10,560 nt of DNA from an uncultured Collinsella sp. (GTDB taxonomy: Bacteria; Actinomycetota; Coriobacteriia; Coriobacteriales; Coriobacteriaceae): assembly GCA_900549065.1 (NCBI GenBank), contig URNC01000064.1, positions 1-10,560 on the forward strand, written 5' to 3'. The notes under the pieces were generated by a model. That model was not told the origin of the DNA and searched no databases. It saw only the letters and a list, made by a program, of their open reading frames with translations. The position numbers were made by a program, and so were the translations under genes. This document shows, piece after piece, positions 1 to 6,486 of this stretch. The first letter of the stretch is position 1; the number at the start of each line of letters is the position of its first letter.

Positions 1-25
1 AGCGTCAGATGTGTATAAGAGACAG
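1..25 (+). other. Nextera Read-1 transposase adapter remnant
   Basis: Bases 7-25 are the 19-base Tn5 mosaic end AGATGTGTATAAGAGACAG, preceded by AGCGTC from the Illumina Nextera Read 1 adapter. This is library sequence, not genome. An ATG inside it (base 9) is in frame with the permease below and would give that protein a false N-terminus reading MCIRDR; another frame gives MYKRQ. Genomic sequence starts at about base 26. Confidence 0.98.
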
Positions 26-26
26 G

Positions 27-305
27 ACCAACGTGTCGGCTCTCGCCTTCATCTTCTCCTGCGGCATGGTCGCCCTCGCTTGCCTGCGCATGCGCTTCAC
101 CGAGCCCGACCTGCCTCGTCCCTACGAGGTGCCCGGTGGCAAGTTTGGCATCTCCCTCGCTATCGCTGCCTGCGCCATCATCATCGGCCTGCTTGTGATT
201 CCGTTCTCTCCCGCCTCCCTCAACATGGTGGAGTGGAGCATCGTGATCGGCTGGTTGGCTATTGGCCTGGCCCTCATGGCTTTCACCAATTCCCGCAAAA
301 AGTAA
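27..305 (+). CDS. APC-family amino-acid permease, C-terminal fragment
   Basis: This is the last 92 codons of a membrane transporter, cut off at its 5' end by the contig edge and ending at TAA 303-305. Three hydrophobic helices are visible, around residues 5-22, 43-62 and 70-88 of the fragment, followed by a short basic tail (NSRKK). Between helices 1 and 2 lies the loop RFTEPDLPRPYEVPGG, which closely matches the 'PDLPRPYKVPGG' loop late in amino acid-polyamine-organocation (APC) permeases. Such proteins sit in the cytoplasmic membrane and move amino acids or amines by proton symport or exchange; the substrate cannot be read from this piece. The amidohydrolase gene begins 131 bases downstream on the same strand and may process the imported compound. 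The ATG at base 9 lies in adapter and is not the real start. Confidence 0.85.
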   Translation, partial: TNVSALAFIFSCGMVALACLRMRFTEPDLPRPYEVPGGKFGISLAIAACAIIIGLLVIPFSPASLNMVEWSIVIGWLAIGLALMAFTNSRKK

Positions 306-311
306 CGCCGA

Positions 312-363
312 GCCGGGGCGGATCAGGTGCGCGGGCCCCTCTCTTCCGCGCACCGAACCCGGC
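312..363 (+). terminator. two-part GC-rich hairpin after the permease
   Basis: GGTGCGCGG (326-334) pairs perfectly with CCGCGCACC (346-354) around an 11-base pyrimidine-rich loop. An outer arm GCCGGG (312-317) pairs with CCCGGC (358-363). It lies just after the permease stop and could end that transcript or protect its 3' end. No T-run follows, so it is not a textbook intrinsic terminator; it could also be a processing or attenuation structure between permease and amidohydrolase. Confidence 0.45.
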
Positions 364-382
364 GCCACTTGGGTAGCTTTGT

Positions 383-432
383 GAGGCCTTAACCCAACAC
401 GGCCTCGCCCACTATATGGATCCATAAGGAGG
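383..432 (+). promoter_or_regulatory. inverted repeat, palindrome and Shine-Dalgarno before the amidohydrolase
   Basis: GAGGCC (383-388) and GGCCTC (401-406) form a perfect inverted repeat with a 12-base spacer. A 12-base perfect palindrome TATGGATCCATA lies at 415-426 and touches the strong Shine-Dalgarno AAGGAGG (426-432), which is 4 bases from the ATG at 437. The two dyads may be operator or leader structures. I could not place a convincing -35/-10 pair here, so whether this gene has its own promoter or is read through from the permease is open. Confidence 0.4.
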
Positions 433-436
433 AACC

Positions 437-1714
437 ATGTCCACTAAGTATGCAATCGTTGGCGGCAAGCTCATCGACGGTACCGGTGCCGAGCCGGTCG
501 AGAACTCCCTCGTTCTCGTCGACGACAACGGCAAGATCGAGTACGCCGGTGCTATGCAGGACCTTCCCGAGGGCGTTGAGGTTATCGACGCCGCCGGCAA
601 GACCGTCCTTCCCGGCCTGATCGACACCCACCTGCACTTCTCGGGCAACCTGACCGACGATGATACCGATTGGGTCATGCAGCCGCTCCTCGAGAAGCAG
701 GCCGTCGCCGTGAAGCAGGCCTACGACTGCCTCACCCACGGCCTCACCACCGTCTGCGAGATCGGCCGCTTTGGTATCCAGATCCGTGACTGCATCGACA
801 AGGGCGTCTTCAAGGGCCCGCGCGTTCTGGCCACCGGCCTTGGCTTCTGCCGCGTTGCCGGCCACGGCGACTCCCACCACTGCAGCCAGGAGCTCAACAA
901 GGAATCGCACCCCTGGGGCGATCAGGTCGACGGTCCTTGGGATCTGCGTAAGGCCGTCCGTCGTCGCCTGCGCGAGAACCCCGATGCCATCAAGATCTGG
1001 GCTACCGGTGGCGGCATCTGGCGCTGGGACTCCGGCCGCGACCAGCACTACTGCTCCGAGGAGATTCAGGCCGTGGTCGAAGAGGCCAAGATGGTCGGCA
1101 TCCCCGTGTGGAGCCACTGCTACAACAACCACGCCGCTGCCTACGATTCCGTTCGCTTTGGCTGCGAGCAGCTGATTCACGGCTTCGATATCGATGAGCG
1201 TACCATGGACCTCATGGCCGAGCAGGGCACCTTCTTCACCCCGACGATCGCCTTCCTGCCCACCTGGTACGCCACCTATCCGCCCGTCTACGTCCCCGAG
1301 CTGCACGACAAGTACGAGGGCACCCTGGTCGAGAAGGAGCTGCAGCGCAACTACGACTGCCTGCGCGAGGCCAAGAAGCGCGGCGTCGTCATGACGATCG
1401 GCTCCGACTCCTTCTCCTTCGTCACCCCGTACGGCACCTGCTCCATCGAGGAGATGTACGAGTTCGTCGACAAGATCGGCTTCACCCCGGTCGAGACCAT
1501 CACCTGTGCCACTCTCAACGGTGCCAAGATGTGCCACATCGAGGACGAGACCGGTTCCATCGAGGCCGGCAAGTGCGCCGACCTGCTGGTCGTCAACGGT
1601 GACGTCGCCGCCGACATCCACGTGCTCAACACCGACAACATGGACGTCATCATGAAGGACGGCTGGATTGTCGAGGGCGGCACCTTCGGCGAGGCAAACA
1701 AGTACAGCGCCTAA
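437..1714 (+). CDS. metal-dependent amidohydrolase (prolidase/imidazolonepropionase-like)
   Basis: A 425-residue cytosolic hydrolase of the amidohydrolase superfamily, full length for the group. The N-terminal and C-terminal segments form the usual small beta domain (GGKLIDGTG near residue 9; GSIEAGKCADLLVV near 373). The barrel carries the complete metal site: H65 and H67 in THLHF, K186 in AIKIWATGGG as the likely carboxylated lysine, H227 in WSHCYNN, H248 in LIHGFDID, and the catalytic D324 in GSDSF. This pattern fits the Zn-dependent Xaa-Pro dipeptidase and imidazolonepropionase-related subgroup, whose members cleave C-N bonds in N-acyl amino acids, dipeptides or cyclic amides; the true substrate is unknown. 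The start is fixed by AAGGAGG four bases upstream. All 21 lysines use AAG, a bias that suggests strong expression. Its position after an APC permease suggests an uptake-and-cleavage pair. Confidence 0.93.
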   Translation: MSTKYAIVGGKLIDGTGAEPVENSLVLVDDNGKIEYAGAMQDLPEGVEVIDAAGKTVLPGLIDTHLHFSGNLTDDDTDWVMQPLLEKQAVAVKQAYDCLTHGLTTVCEIGRFGIQIRDCIDKGVFKGPRVLATGLGFCRVAGHGDSHHCSQELNKESHPWGDQVDGPWDLRKAVRRRLRENPDAIKIWATGGGIWRWDSGRDQHYCSEEIQAVVEEAKMVGIPVWSHCYNNHAAAYDSVRFGCEQLIHGFDIDERTMDLMAEQGTFFTPTIAFLPTWYATYPPVYVPELHDKYEGTLVEKELQRNYDCLREAKKRGVVMTIGSDSFSFVTPYGTCSIEEMYEFVDKIGFTPVETITCATLNGAKMCHIEDETGSIEAGKCADLLVVNGDVAADIHVLNTDNMDVIMKDGWIVEGGTFGEANKYSA

Positions 1715-1717
1715 GCT

Positions 1718-1764
1718 ACCGTTCATCGATGGCTTGATGTAAAACACAGTATTTGATGCATAAT
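1718..1764 (+). promoter_or_regulatory. putative promoter of the first kinase operon with LytTR-box-like site
   Basis: CATAAT (1759-1764) is a good -10 box; TTGATG (1734-1739) could be the -35 with a long 19-base spacer. TTGATG occurs again at 1753-1758, so there is a direct repeat. ACCGTTCAT (1718-1726) fits the AgrA/LytTR half-site consensus [TA][AC][CA]GTTN[AG][TG], but no good second half-site lies 12-13 bases downstream. Autoregulation by the LytTR protein encoded next is therefore possible but weakly supported. Confidence 0.35.
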
Positions 1765-1800
1765 GCAATGGAGAGGGTCGCTTGCGGCCCTCTTTATTGC
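1765..1800 (+). terminator. 16-bp stem-loop with CTTG tetraloop
   Basis: GCAATGGAGAGGGTCG (1765-1780) pairs along its full length with CGGCCCTCTTTATTGC (1785-1800), allowing three G-T wobbles, around a CTTG loop (1781-1784). The inner nine pairs are GC-rich and are followed by TTATT within the lower arm, as in intrinsic terminators whose T-tract faces purines. It lies 50 bases after the amidohydrolase stop, so ending that message is the simplest role. It also directly follows the predicted kinase -10 box, so it may sit at the 5' end of the kinase message. Confidence 0.7.
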
Positions 1801-1831
1801 TATGGGGTGCGTCAGTAAGAAGGAGATGACG

Positions 1832-3217
1832 GTGGATCTCAATAGGCTGATTCTGGGCAAGAGCTACAACTCTACCAAGGTCTTTCGTACCGCTCAGCAT
1901 GTGGTTCAAGCCATCTTGCTCGGTATTGTCGTTCCGCTGCTTATCCTGCTGCTCATCTGGGATCTAACCGATAATCCCAATCCCGTTCCGGCCGTTGTTG
2001 TCATTGCCGGCTTGGTCATGCTGTGCTTCTTCTTCTCGTACGTCTTTGTCGTTCCCGACGACCTCACATCGAGCGCAACCGACCGCACGCTCGCCATCGC
2101 TTCAAAAATATTCGCCTACACGTCGCGCGGCCTTACGCCCGAAGCTGCCCTGGGCGCCTCTAAGATCATCCTGTCCGAAACGATCGCCTCTGCCATCTGC
2201 TTTACCGACGGCAAGCAGGTGTTGGCAAGCTGGGGCGAGGACTCGGCAAAATGCCCCGCGGGCACCCCGGTGGTGCTGCGGACTACGCTCAACGTGATCA
2301 ACAGCGGTGAGCAAAGCGTGTTCTCGCGCGATGCCTCGACCGAGACAGGTGGCTACTTTCCGCGCCTGCGCGCCGGTATTGTCGCACCGCTTACCGTGCG
2401 CGGGCATTGCGTGGGCACGCTCGAGCTGTATTATCCCCGTCTGAGCAGCATCGATATGCGCCAGACGGCGCTTGCCTCGGGCTTTGCCGACCTCATTTCC
2501 ACGCAGCTTGCGAGCTTTGAGCTCGAGCGCCAGGACGAGCTTACGGCCCGCGTGGAGCTGCGCGCCTTGCAATCGCAGGTCGATCCTCATTTTCTGTTTA
2601 ACACCATCAGCACCATCGTGTCGCTCGTTCGAACCGAGCCCGACAAGGCGCGATCGCTGCTGATCGACTTCTCCAACTACTACCGTCAGACGCTTTCTGA
2701 TTCCGATACCCTCACAACGCTCGAGCACGAGGTGGAACAGGGCACTCGCTATATCAATCTTATGCAGGCCCGGTATGGCGACGGCCGTCTGCGCGTCTCG
2801 GTCGATATCGACTTTGAGGTGCGCGATTGCATGGTGCCGCCGTTTATCTTGCAGCCGTTGCTCGAAAACTGCATCAAGCACGCGCAGCGCGAGACCGAGC
2901 CGCTTTCTATTCATGTTAGGGCTTTCGAGACCGATGACGGTTTGGAGATCATCGTCGAGGACGATGGCATCGGTATGAACGAAGAGGTCTGCGCGCATCT
3001 GTTTGAGCAACATCGCCTGGAAGAGCCCGAGAGCATTACCGCCGACGGCTCCGTCAAGCGAGGTTGCGGCCTGGCGCTCTTCAACGTGCTTCAGCGCATC
3101 CATTTCTTTTACGGAGAAGATTCCGGCATGCGCGTGAAGTCCCAGGAGGGCGTGGGAACGCAGGTCATCGTCGAGCTGAACGGCGAGCCGCATGAGCCTG
3201 CGCCGTTGACGGCGTAG
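1832..3217 (+). CDS. LytS-type sensor histidine kinase (first of two)
   Basis: A 461-residue membrane histidine kinase that should phosphorylate the LytTR regulator encoded 38 bases downstream. Two transmembrane helices (about 27-44 and 52-75) are followed by a GAF-like cytosolic domain (about 85-230), with the linker LASGFADLISTQLASFELE leading to the PF06580-type H-box, H253 in QVDPHFLFN. The ATPase domain has the N-box LLENCIKHA (N346), G1 EDDGIGM (376-382) and G2 GCGLAL (411-416). All catalytic motifs are intact. I chose GTG 1832 as start: AAGGAG (1820-1825) lies six bases before it. ATG 1826 abuts that site, and ATG 1763 lies in the -10 box and hairpin. Unlike LytS or BtsS it lacks the 5-6 helix sensor, so the ligand may be read by the GAF domain. 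It is clearly paralogous to the kinase at 7744. Confidence 0.95.
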   Translation: MDLNRLILGKSYNSTKVFRTAQHVVQAILLGIVVPLLILLLIWDLTDNPNPVPAVVVIAGLVMLCFFFSYVFVVPDDLTSSATDRTLAIASKIFAYTSRGLTPEAALGASKIILSETIASAICFTDGKQVLASWGEDSAKCPAGTPVVLRTTLNVINSGEQSVFSRDASTETGGYFPRLRAGIVAPLTVRGHCVGTLELYYPRLSSIDMRQTALASGFADLISTQLASFELERQDELTARVELRALQSQVDPHFLFNTISTIVSLVRTEPDKARSLLIDFSNYYRQTLSDSDTLTTLEHEVEQGTRYINLMQARYGDGRLRVSVDIDFEVRDCMVPPFILQPLLENCIKHAQRETEPLSIHVRAFETDDGLEIIVEDDGIGMNEEVCAHLFEQHRLEEPESITADGSVKRGCGLALFNVLQRIHFFYGEDSGMRVKSQEGVGTQVIVELNGEPHEPAPLTA

Positions 3218-3255
3218 CACGCGGTTGGATTGAGAGAAAAAGAGGGGAAGCACAT

Positions 3256-3990
3256 ATGTCCGAAGGCTGGAACATCTTGGTGGTTGATGACGAGCCTCCC
3301 ATTAGGGCTGAGCTACGCTATCTGTTGGAAAAGGATACGCGTGTGGGTCAGATTGCCGAGGCGGGCAATGTCACCGAAGCCGTGGAGTCGATTCTGTCGA
3401 ACAAGCCCGACGTGTTGTTTTTAGACATTACCATGCCCGGTCGCTCGGGAATTGAGCTTGCCGAGACGCTGCAGAACCTAAAGACGCCGCCGGTGGTTGT
3501 GTTTGTGACGGCGTTTGCCGAATTTGCCGCTGATGCGTATAACCTCGATGCGGTCGACTATGTCGTCAAGCCGGTCGAGGACGCACGCCTGTCAAAGGCA
3601 CTCGACAAGATCGAGGCAGCCTTGGGTGCCCGTCGTGTTATCCATGCTCCGCGCCAGCCTTTGCGTCTGACGGTGGACCGCGGGGGCAAAAAGGTGTTCA
3701 TTCCCGCCGCAGACGTCTGCTACTTTGAGGCGCGCGCCGATTTTTGCAACGCCATCTGCGCCGAGGGAACGTACCTGATCAATGAGTCGATCTCTTCGCT
3801 CGAGCGTCGCTTGGACTCCGAGGGCTTTATTCGCGTTCATCGCAGCTATCTGGTCAATTTGGAAGACGTGCACAATGTTGAGATTGGCTCCACGGGGTTG
3901 ATGGAGCTCAGGCTTGACCGCGTGAGCTCGACGGTGCCGGTGTCCCGTCGTCGTGCCGCCGAGGTCAAGTCGCACCTGGGGCTTGCGTAA
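3256..3990 (+). CDS. LytTR-family response regulator (first of two)
   Basis: A 244-residue transcription factor of the LytR/AlgR/AgrA class. The receiver domain (about 5-122) has acidic residues D11, D12 and E13, phosphoacceptor D57 in FLDITMPG, T85 in FVTAFAE and K105 in VVKPVEDA, so it should be phosphorylated normally. The C-terminal LytTR DNA-binding domain (about 135-240) shows the family signatures CYFEARADF, FIRVHRSYLVNL and VPVSRRR. Its partner is the kinase ending 38 bases upstream; a purine-rich ribosome site (GAGGGGAAG, 3242-3250) precedes ATG 3256. Regulators of this class bind pairs of direct repeats upstream of target promoters, typically for transport or cell-envelope genes. 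It is a paralogue of the regulator at 9160, with similar receiver and LytTR sequences. Confidence 0.97.
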   Translation: MSEGWNILVVDDEPPIRAELRYLLEKDTRVGQIAEAGNVTEAVESILSNKPDVLFLDITMPGRSGIELAETLQNLKTPPVVVFVTAFAEFAADAYNLDAVDYVVKPVEDARLSKALDKIEAALGARRVIHAPRQPLRLTVDRGGKKVFIPAADVCYFEARADFCNAICAEGTYLINESISSLERRLDSEGFIRVHRSYLVNLEDVHNVEIGSTGLMELRLDRVSSTVPVSRRRAAEVKSHLGLA

Positions 3991-4023
3991 GAGGCTTGCG
4001 TGCCGTCGTTTGCCATCGCAGGT

Positions 4024-4050
4024 TTGGCATGGGCGCGCGGTGGGCATAAT
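4024..4050 (+). promoter_or_regulatory. putative promoter for the phospholipase-like gene
   Basis: TTGGCA (4024-4029) and CATAAT (4045-4050) are separated by 15 bases, a little short. The -10 context GGTGGGCATAATGGG resembles the one before the glycosyltransferase (6476-6488). Transcription would start near 4057, downstream of the alternative GTG codon at 4053, which favours translation from ATG 4083. TGCCA (4011-4015) and TGGCA (4025-4029) form a small inverted repeat over the -35. Confidence 0.4.
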
Positions 4051-4082
4051 GGGTGGCATCGAATGAAATCGAAAGGATCATT

Positions 4083-5027
4083 ATGCCCGCGCTTATCACC
4101 CATCATCTGTTTGGCGAGGAAAGCATCGACCGTCTTCCGCAGGGCGTCATCACGTCCGATGAAGAGCGCATTGCCTTTATCTTGGGCAACCAAGGCCCCG
4201 ACCCGTTTTTCTTTCACATTCTGACACCGCGTGTTTCCGACTGCACGCTGCTGGCGCAGGTCATGCATCGGTCGCGCATGTCTCGTCAGTTTGCGTGCCT
4301 GCGCGACGGCGTGTCGCATCTGCTGCCGCGCGACGCCAGCTTGGGTCGTGCCTTTGCGCTGGGCCTGCTGTCTCATTACGTGCTCGACCGCAACGCCCAT
4401 CCCTTTGTCTACGAGCAGCAGTTTGGCATTGTCGAGTCCGATTCAGAGCTTGAGGATTCGAGCAGTCAGGTCCATGCCGTGATCGAGAGCGACCTGGATG
4501 TGCTGATGCTGCAGCTTAAACGCGATGGCGCTACGGTTGACGATTACCCGCCGGCGGGCGAGATCGTCACCACCGATCGCATCAATCGCGTGGCCGGCGT
4601 GCTGATGAGCTATGTTGCCGGACGCGTGTACGGCATTGACATTCCGGCGGGGGAGTACGGTGCTGCCGTTGCCAATATGCAGCGACTTTACCGCGCGATT
4701 GAGCCGGCCGGCTCCGCAAAGACGCGCGCGATCTCGCTGGTTGAGGGCTTGGTGCACGATTACTCGCTGCTCGACGGCCTTGCTCATCGCGTGACGACGG
4801 AGTTGCCCGAGCGCACCGGTAACCTGGGCCATCTGACATGGAAGAATCCCTTTACCGACGAGGTCTCGAACGAGAGTTTCCCCGAGGTCTTTGATCGCGC
4901 GCTGGGCGATTACGAGTGCACGGTCGCACGTTTTATCGAGACCGGTGACATGGATGCCGTGACCAGTCACGTCAACTACAGCGGTCGCGTGCTCAATGCC
5001 GATGAGGAGTTCGACCGCGAGGAATAG
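4083..5027 (+). CDS. zinc-dependent phospholipase C family protein
   Basis: A 314-residue protein whose first half matches the Zn-dependent phospholipase C family (PF00882). Candidate metal ligands appear in the expected order: H7/H8 in ITHHLFG, D40 in GNQGPDPFFFH with H45, H98 and D102 in SHYVLDRNAHPF, H106, then H131 and E135 in QVHAVIESDLD. Family members hydrolyse phospholipid head groups or serve as uncharacterised metal hydrolases. There is no signal peptide and no strong membrane helix, so unlike clostridial alpha-toxin this one should stay in the cytosol; its substrate is unknown. The C-terminal half (about 150-314) is helical and has no motif I recognise. ATG 4083 has AAAGGA five bases upstream; the GTG at 4053 lies beside the predicted promoter and has no such site. 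It follows the first regulator by 92 bases. Confidence 0.88.
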   Translation: MPALITHHLFGEESIDRLPQGVITSDEERIAFILGNQGPDPFFFHILTPRVSDCTLLAQVMHRSRMSRQFACLRDGVSHLLPRDASLGRAFALGLLSHYVLDRNAHPFVYEQQFGIVESDSELEDSSSQVHAVIESDLDVLMLQLKRDGATVDDYPPAGEIVTTDRINRVAGVLMSYVAGRVYGIDIPAGEYGAAVANMQRLYRAIEPAGSAKTRAISLVEGLVHDYSLLDGLAHRVTTELPERTGNLGHLTWKNPFTDEVSNESFPEVFDRALGDYECTVARFIETGDMDAVTSHVNYSGRVLNADEEFDREE

Positions 5028-5081
5028 GGCCCGTGCGTGCCCCTTTGCCGAATCCTTACCGGCGGTTCTGGACAATTGGGG

Positions 5082-5087
5082 TACGAT
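5082..5087 (+). promoter_or_regulatory. possible -10 box for the MFS transporter gene
   Basis: TACGAT (5082-5087) sits in the context ATTGGGGTACGATGAAC, which resembles the boxes at 4045 and 6481. No convincing -35 is present at the usual distance. The ribosome site for the transporter is GAAGGG (5114-5119), nine bases before ATG 5129. Confidence 0.3.
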
Positions 5088-5128
5088 GAACTAACTGCAT
5101 ATCGGGCGAATACGAAGGGTCCCTGTCC

Positions 5129-6388
5129 ATGAAATACACCAAGCTCGAGCGTAACTGGGTTATGTATGATGTGGGCAATTCGGCCCTCGTGCTGCTCAAT
5201 ACCTCGGTGCTGCCCATTTACTTTAACGCCATCAATACCGGCGCTTCCTCGGCCGACCTGGTGGTCGCCTGGGGCAATGCGCAGACGATCGCCTCGCTGG
5301 TCATCGCCATGCTCATGCCCATTCTGGGCGCGCTTGCCGACTACGCCGGCAACAAGATCAAGTTCTTCTTGGGCTTCTTCCTCACGGGCCTGGTGCTTTG
5401 CCTGGCGCAGGCTATCCCAATGTCCGCCATGGCATTTTTGACCGTGTACGTGCTGTGCACCATCGGCCTTAACTCTTCTATGACGTTCTACGACGCCATG
5501 CTGCCCGACATTACCACCGACGAGCGCATGGACGCCGTGTCCAGCTCGGGCTATGCCTGGGGCTATATCGGTTCCACCGTGCCGTTCGTCATCTGCCTGG
5601 CGCTCATCATGGGCGGCCCCGCTCTTGGCGTCCCCACCATGCTGGCAACGCGTCTGTCGTTTATCATCACTGGCGCCTGGTGGCTCATCTTTACTCTGCC
5701 GCTCATTCGCACCTATAAGCAAAAGTACGGTCGCGAGCGCGGTCCCGAGGACACCATCGGCCACATCGTGGGCGGTGTGTTCTCCGAGGTCGGACACACC
5801 ATGCGCGAGATCGCCCACAACAAGACCGTGCTGGTCTACATGGTCGCGTTCTTCTTCTACATCGACGGCGTGCACACGGTCATTTCCATGGCAACCAGCT
5901 ACGGCTCGGCTTTGGGCATCGATTCGACGCAGTTGGTGCTGGCGCTGCTCGTTACGCAGTTTGTTGCTTTTCCGTCTGCCATCATCTACGGCAAGCTCGC
6001 CGGACGCGTGGGCACGCTCAACATGATCCTGGTGGCGGTCGCCGCCTACATGGGCATTGTGCTGTTCGCCGCGTTCTTCCTAAAGACCGCCTTTGAATTC
6101 TGGGTGCTTGCCATTATGGTCGGCCTGTTCCAGGGCGGCGTGCAGGCGCTCAGCCGTAGCTACTTTGGCCGCATTATCCCCAAGGAAAAGTCCAACGAGT
6201 ACTACGGCTTCTTTGACATCTTTGGTCGTTATGCAAGCGTTATGGGCACCTTCCTGGTGTCGGTCGTCACCTCGCTGACCGGCAACCCGTCGCTGGGCGT
6301 CCTTTCCATTGGTGTGCTGCTGGTCGTTGGCTTTATGCTGCTGGTTCGCCTGTCCCGCATGACTCGGGCGGCAGAGCATGCCGCATAG
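5129..6388 (+). CDS. UMF1/Atg22-like MFS transporter
   Basis: A 419-residue integral membrane protein with about twelve hydrophobic helices, the standard length for the UMF1 (Vacuole effluxer Atg22-like, PF11700) branch of the major facilitator superfamily. The family opening is present (ERNWVMYDVGNSA, residues 7-19, then VLPIYF), as is LPDITTDERMDAVSSSGYAW (125-144), and the diagnostic segment near 336-373 containing GGVQALSRSYFGRIIP and YYGFFDIFGRYAS. Yeast Atg22 exports amino acids from the vacuole; bacterial members are mostly uncharacterised, so export of amino acids or small metabolites is only an analogy. It lies alone between the phospholipase-like gene (101 bases upstream) and the glycosyltransferase unit, probably with its own promoter. 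The protein ends in a short basic and Ala-rich tail. No key segment is missing. Confidence 0.93.
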   Translation: MKYTKLERNWVMYDVGNSALVLLNTSVLPIYFNAINTGASSADLVVAWGNAQTIASLVIAMLMPILGALADYAGNKIKFFLGFFLTGLVLCLAQAIPMSAMAFLTVYVLCTIGLNSSMTFYDAMLPDITTDERMDAVSSSGYAWGYIGSTVPFVICLALIMGGPALGVPTMLATRLSFIITGAWWLIFTLPLIRTYKQKYGRERGPEDTIGHIVGGVFSEVGHTMREIAHNKTVLVYMVAFFFYIDGVHTVISMATSYGSALGIDSTQLVLALLVTQFVAFPSAIIYGKLAGRVGTLNMILVAVAAYMGIVLFAAFFLKTAFEFWVLAIMVGLFQGGVQALSRSYFGRIIPKEKSNEYYGFFDIFGRYASVMGTFLVSVVTSLTGNPSLGVLSIGVLLVVGFMLLVRLSRMTRAAEHAA

Positions 6389-6435
6389 GAGCGAGCGGCT
6401 ATTGTGCCTGTCCACGGTACTCTTTTGGGGTTATC

Positions 6436-6465
6436 CGCAATAAACATTGCGACTTGCGAGCAATG
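6436..6465 (+). promoter_or_regulatory. clustered GCAAT/ATTGC half-sites, candidate operator
   Basis: CGCAAT-aaac-ATTGCG (6436-6451) is a perfect inverted repeat with a 4-base spacer. It overlaps a second one, CATTGC-N9-GCAATG (6445-6465). Together they give three alternating half-sites just upstream of the predicted -10 box at 6481, where an activator or repressor would bind. TTGCGA also occurs twice (6447-6452 and 6454-6459) as a direct repeat. This layout does not resemble the classical LytTR direct repeat, so the binding protein is unknown. Confidence 0.45.
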
Positions 6466-6480
6466 ATTTGCCCAAGTGGG

Positions 6481-6486
6481 TATGAT
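6481..6486 (+). promoter_or_regulatory. putative -10 box of the glycosyltransferase-kinase unit
   Basis: TATGAT (6481-6486) in the context AGTGGGTATGATGG is a good -10 element. The nearest -35 candidate is TTGCGA (6454-6459), 21 bases away, too far for an unaided sigma-70-type promoter and therefore consistent with activator dependence. The predicted transcription start is near 6493. Confidence 0.45.

Noticed and set aside
11..376. Frame starting MYKRQ in the first 400 bases
   Set aside because: The start is translated Nextera adapter and the rest is an Arg/His/Pro-rich shift frame of the permease.
1763..1831. Upstream extension of the first kinase to ATG 1763 or ATG 1802
   Set aside because: The region contains the putative -10 box and a 16-bp hairpin, and neither codon has a ribosome site. 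GTG 1832 has AAGGAG at ideal distance. ATG 1826 abuts the same site and is less likely.
389..1909. 506-codon open frame on the minus strand opposite the amidohydrolase
   Set aside because: It is the mirror of a gene with extreme third-position C/G bias, which removes stops from the antisense frame. Its product is repetitive in Val, Asp, Gly and Ala and shows no domain, while the + strand gene has all catalytic motifs.
2102..3253. 383-codon minus-strand frame opposite the first kinase
   Set aside because: The + strand carries an intact kinase over the same bases. The antisense product has no recognisable motif and no ribosome site of its own.
5025..5045. Hairpin GGGC...GCCC plus TTT after the phospholipase-like gene
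   Set aside because: Only four or five pairs with a bulge and three T residues; too weak to call a terminator.
4976..5875. 299-codon minus-strand frame across the MFS start
   Set aside because: Composition is rich in His, Gly and Gln in the way of antisense frames, and it spans an intergenic region with + strand promoter and ribosome site.
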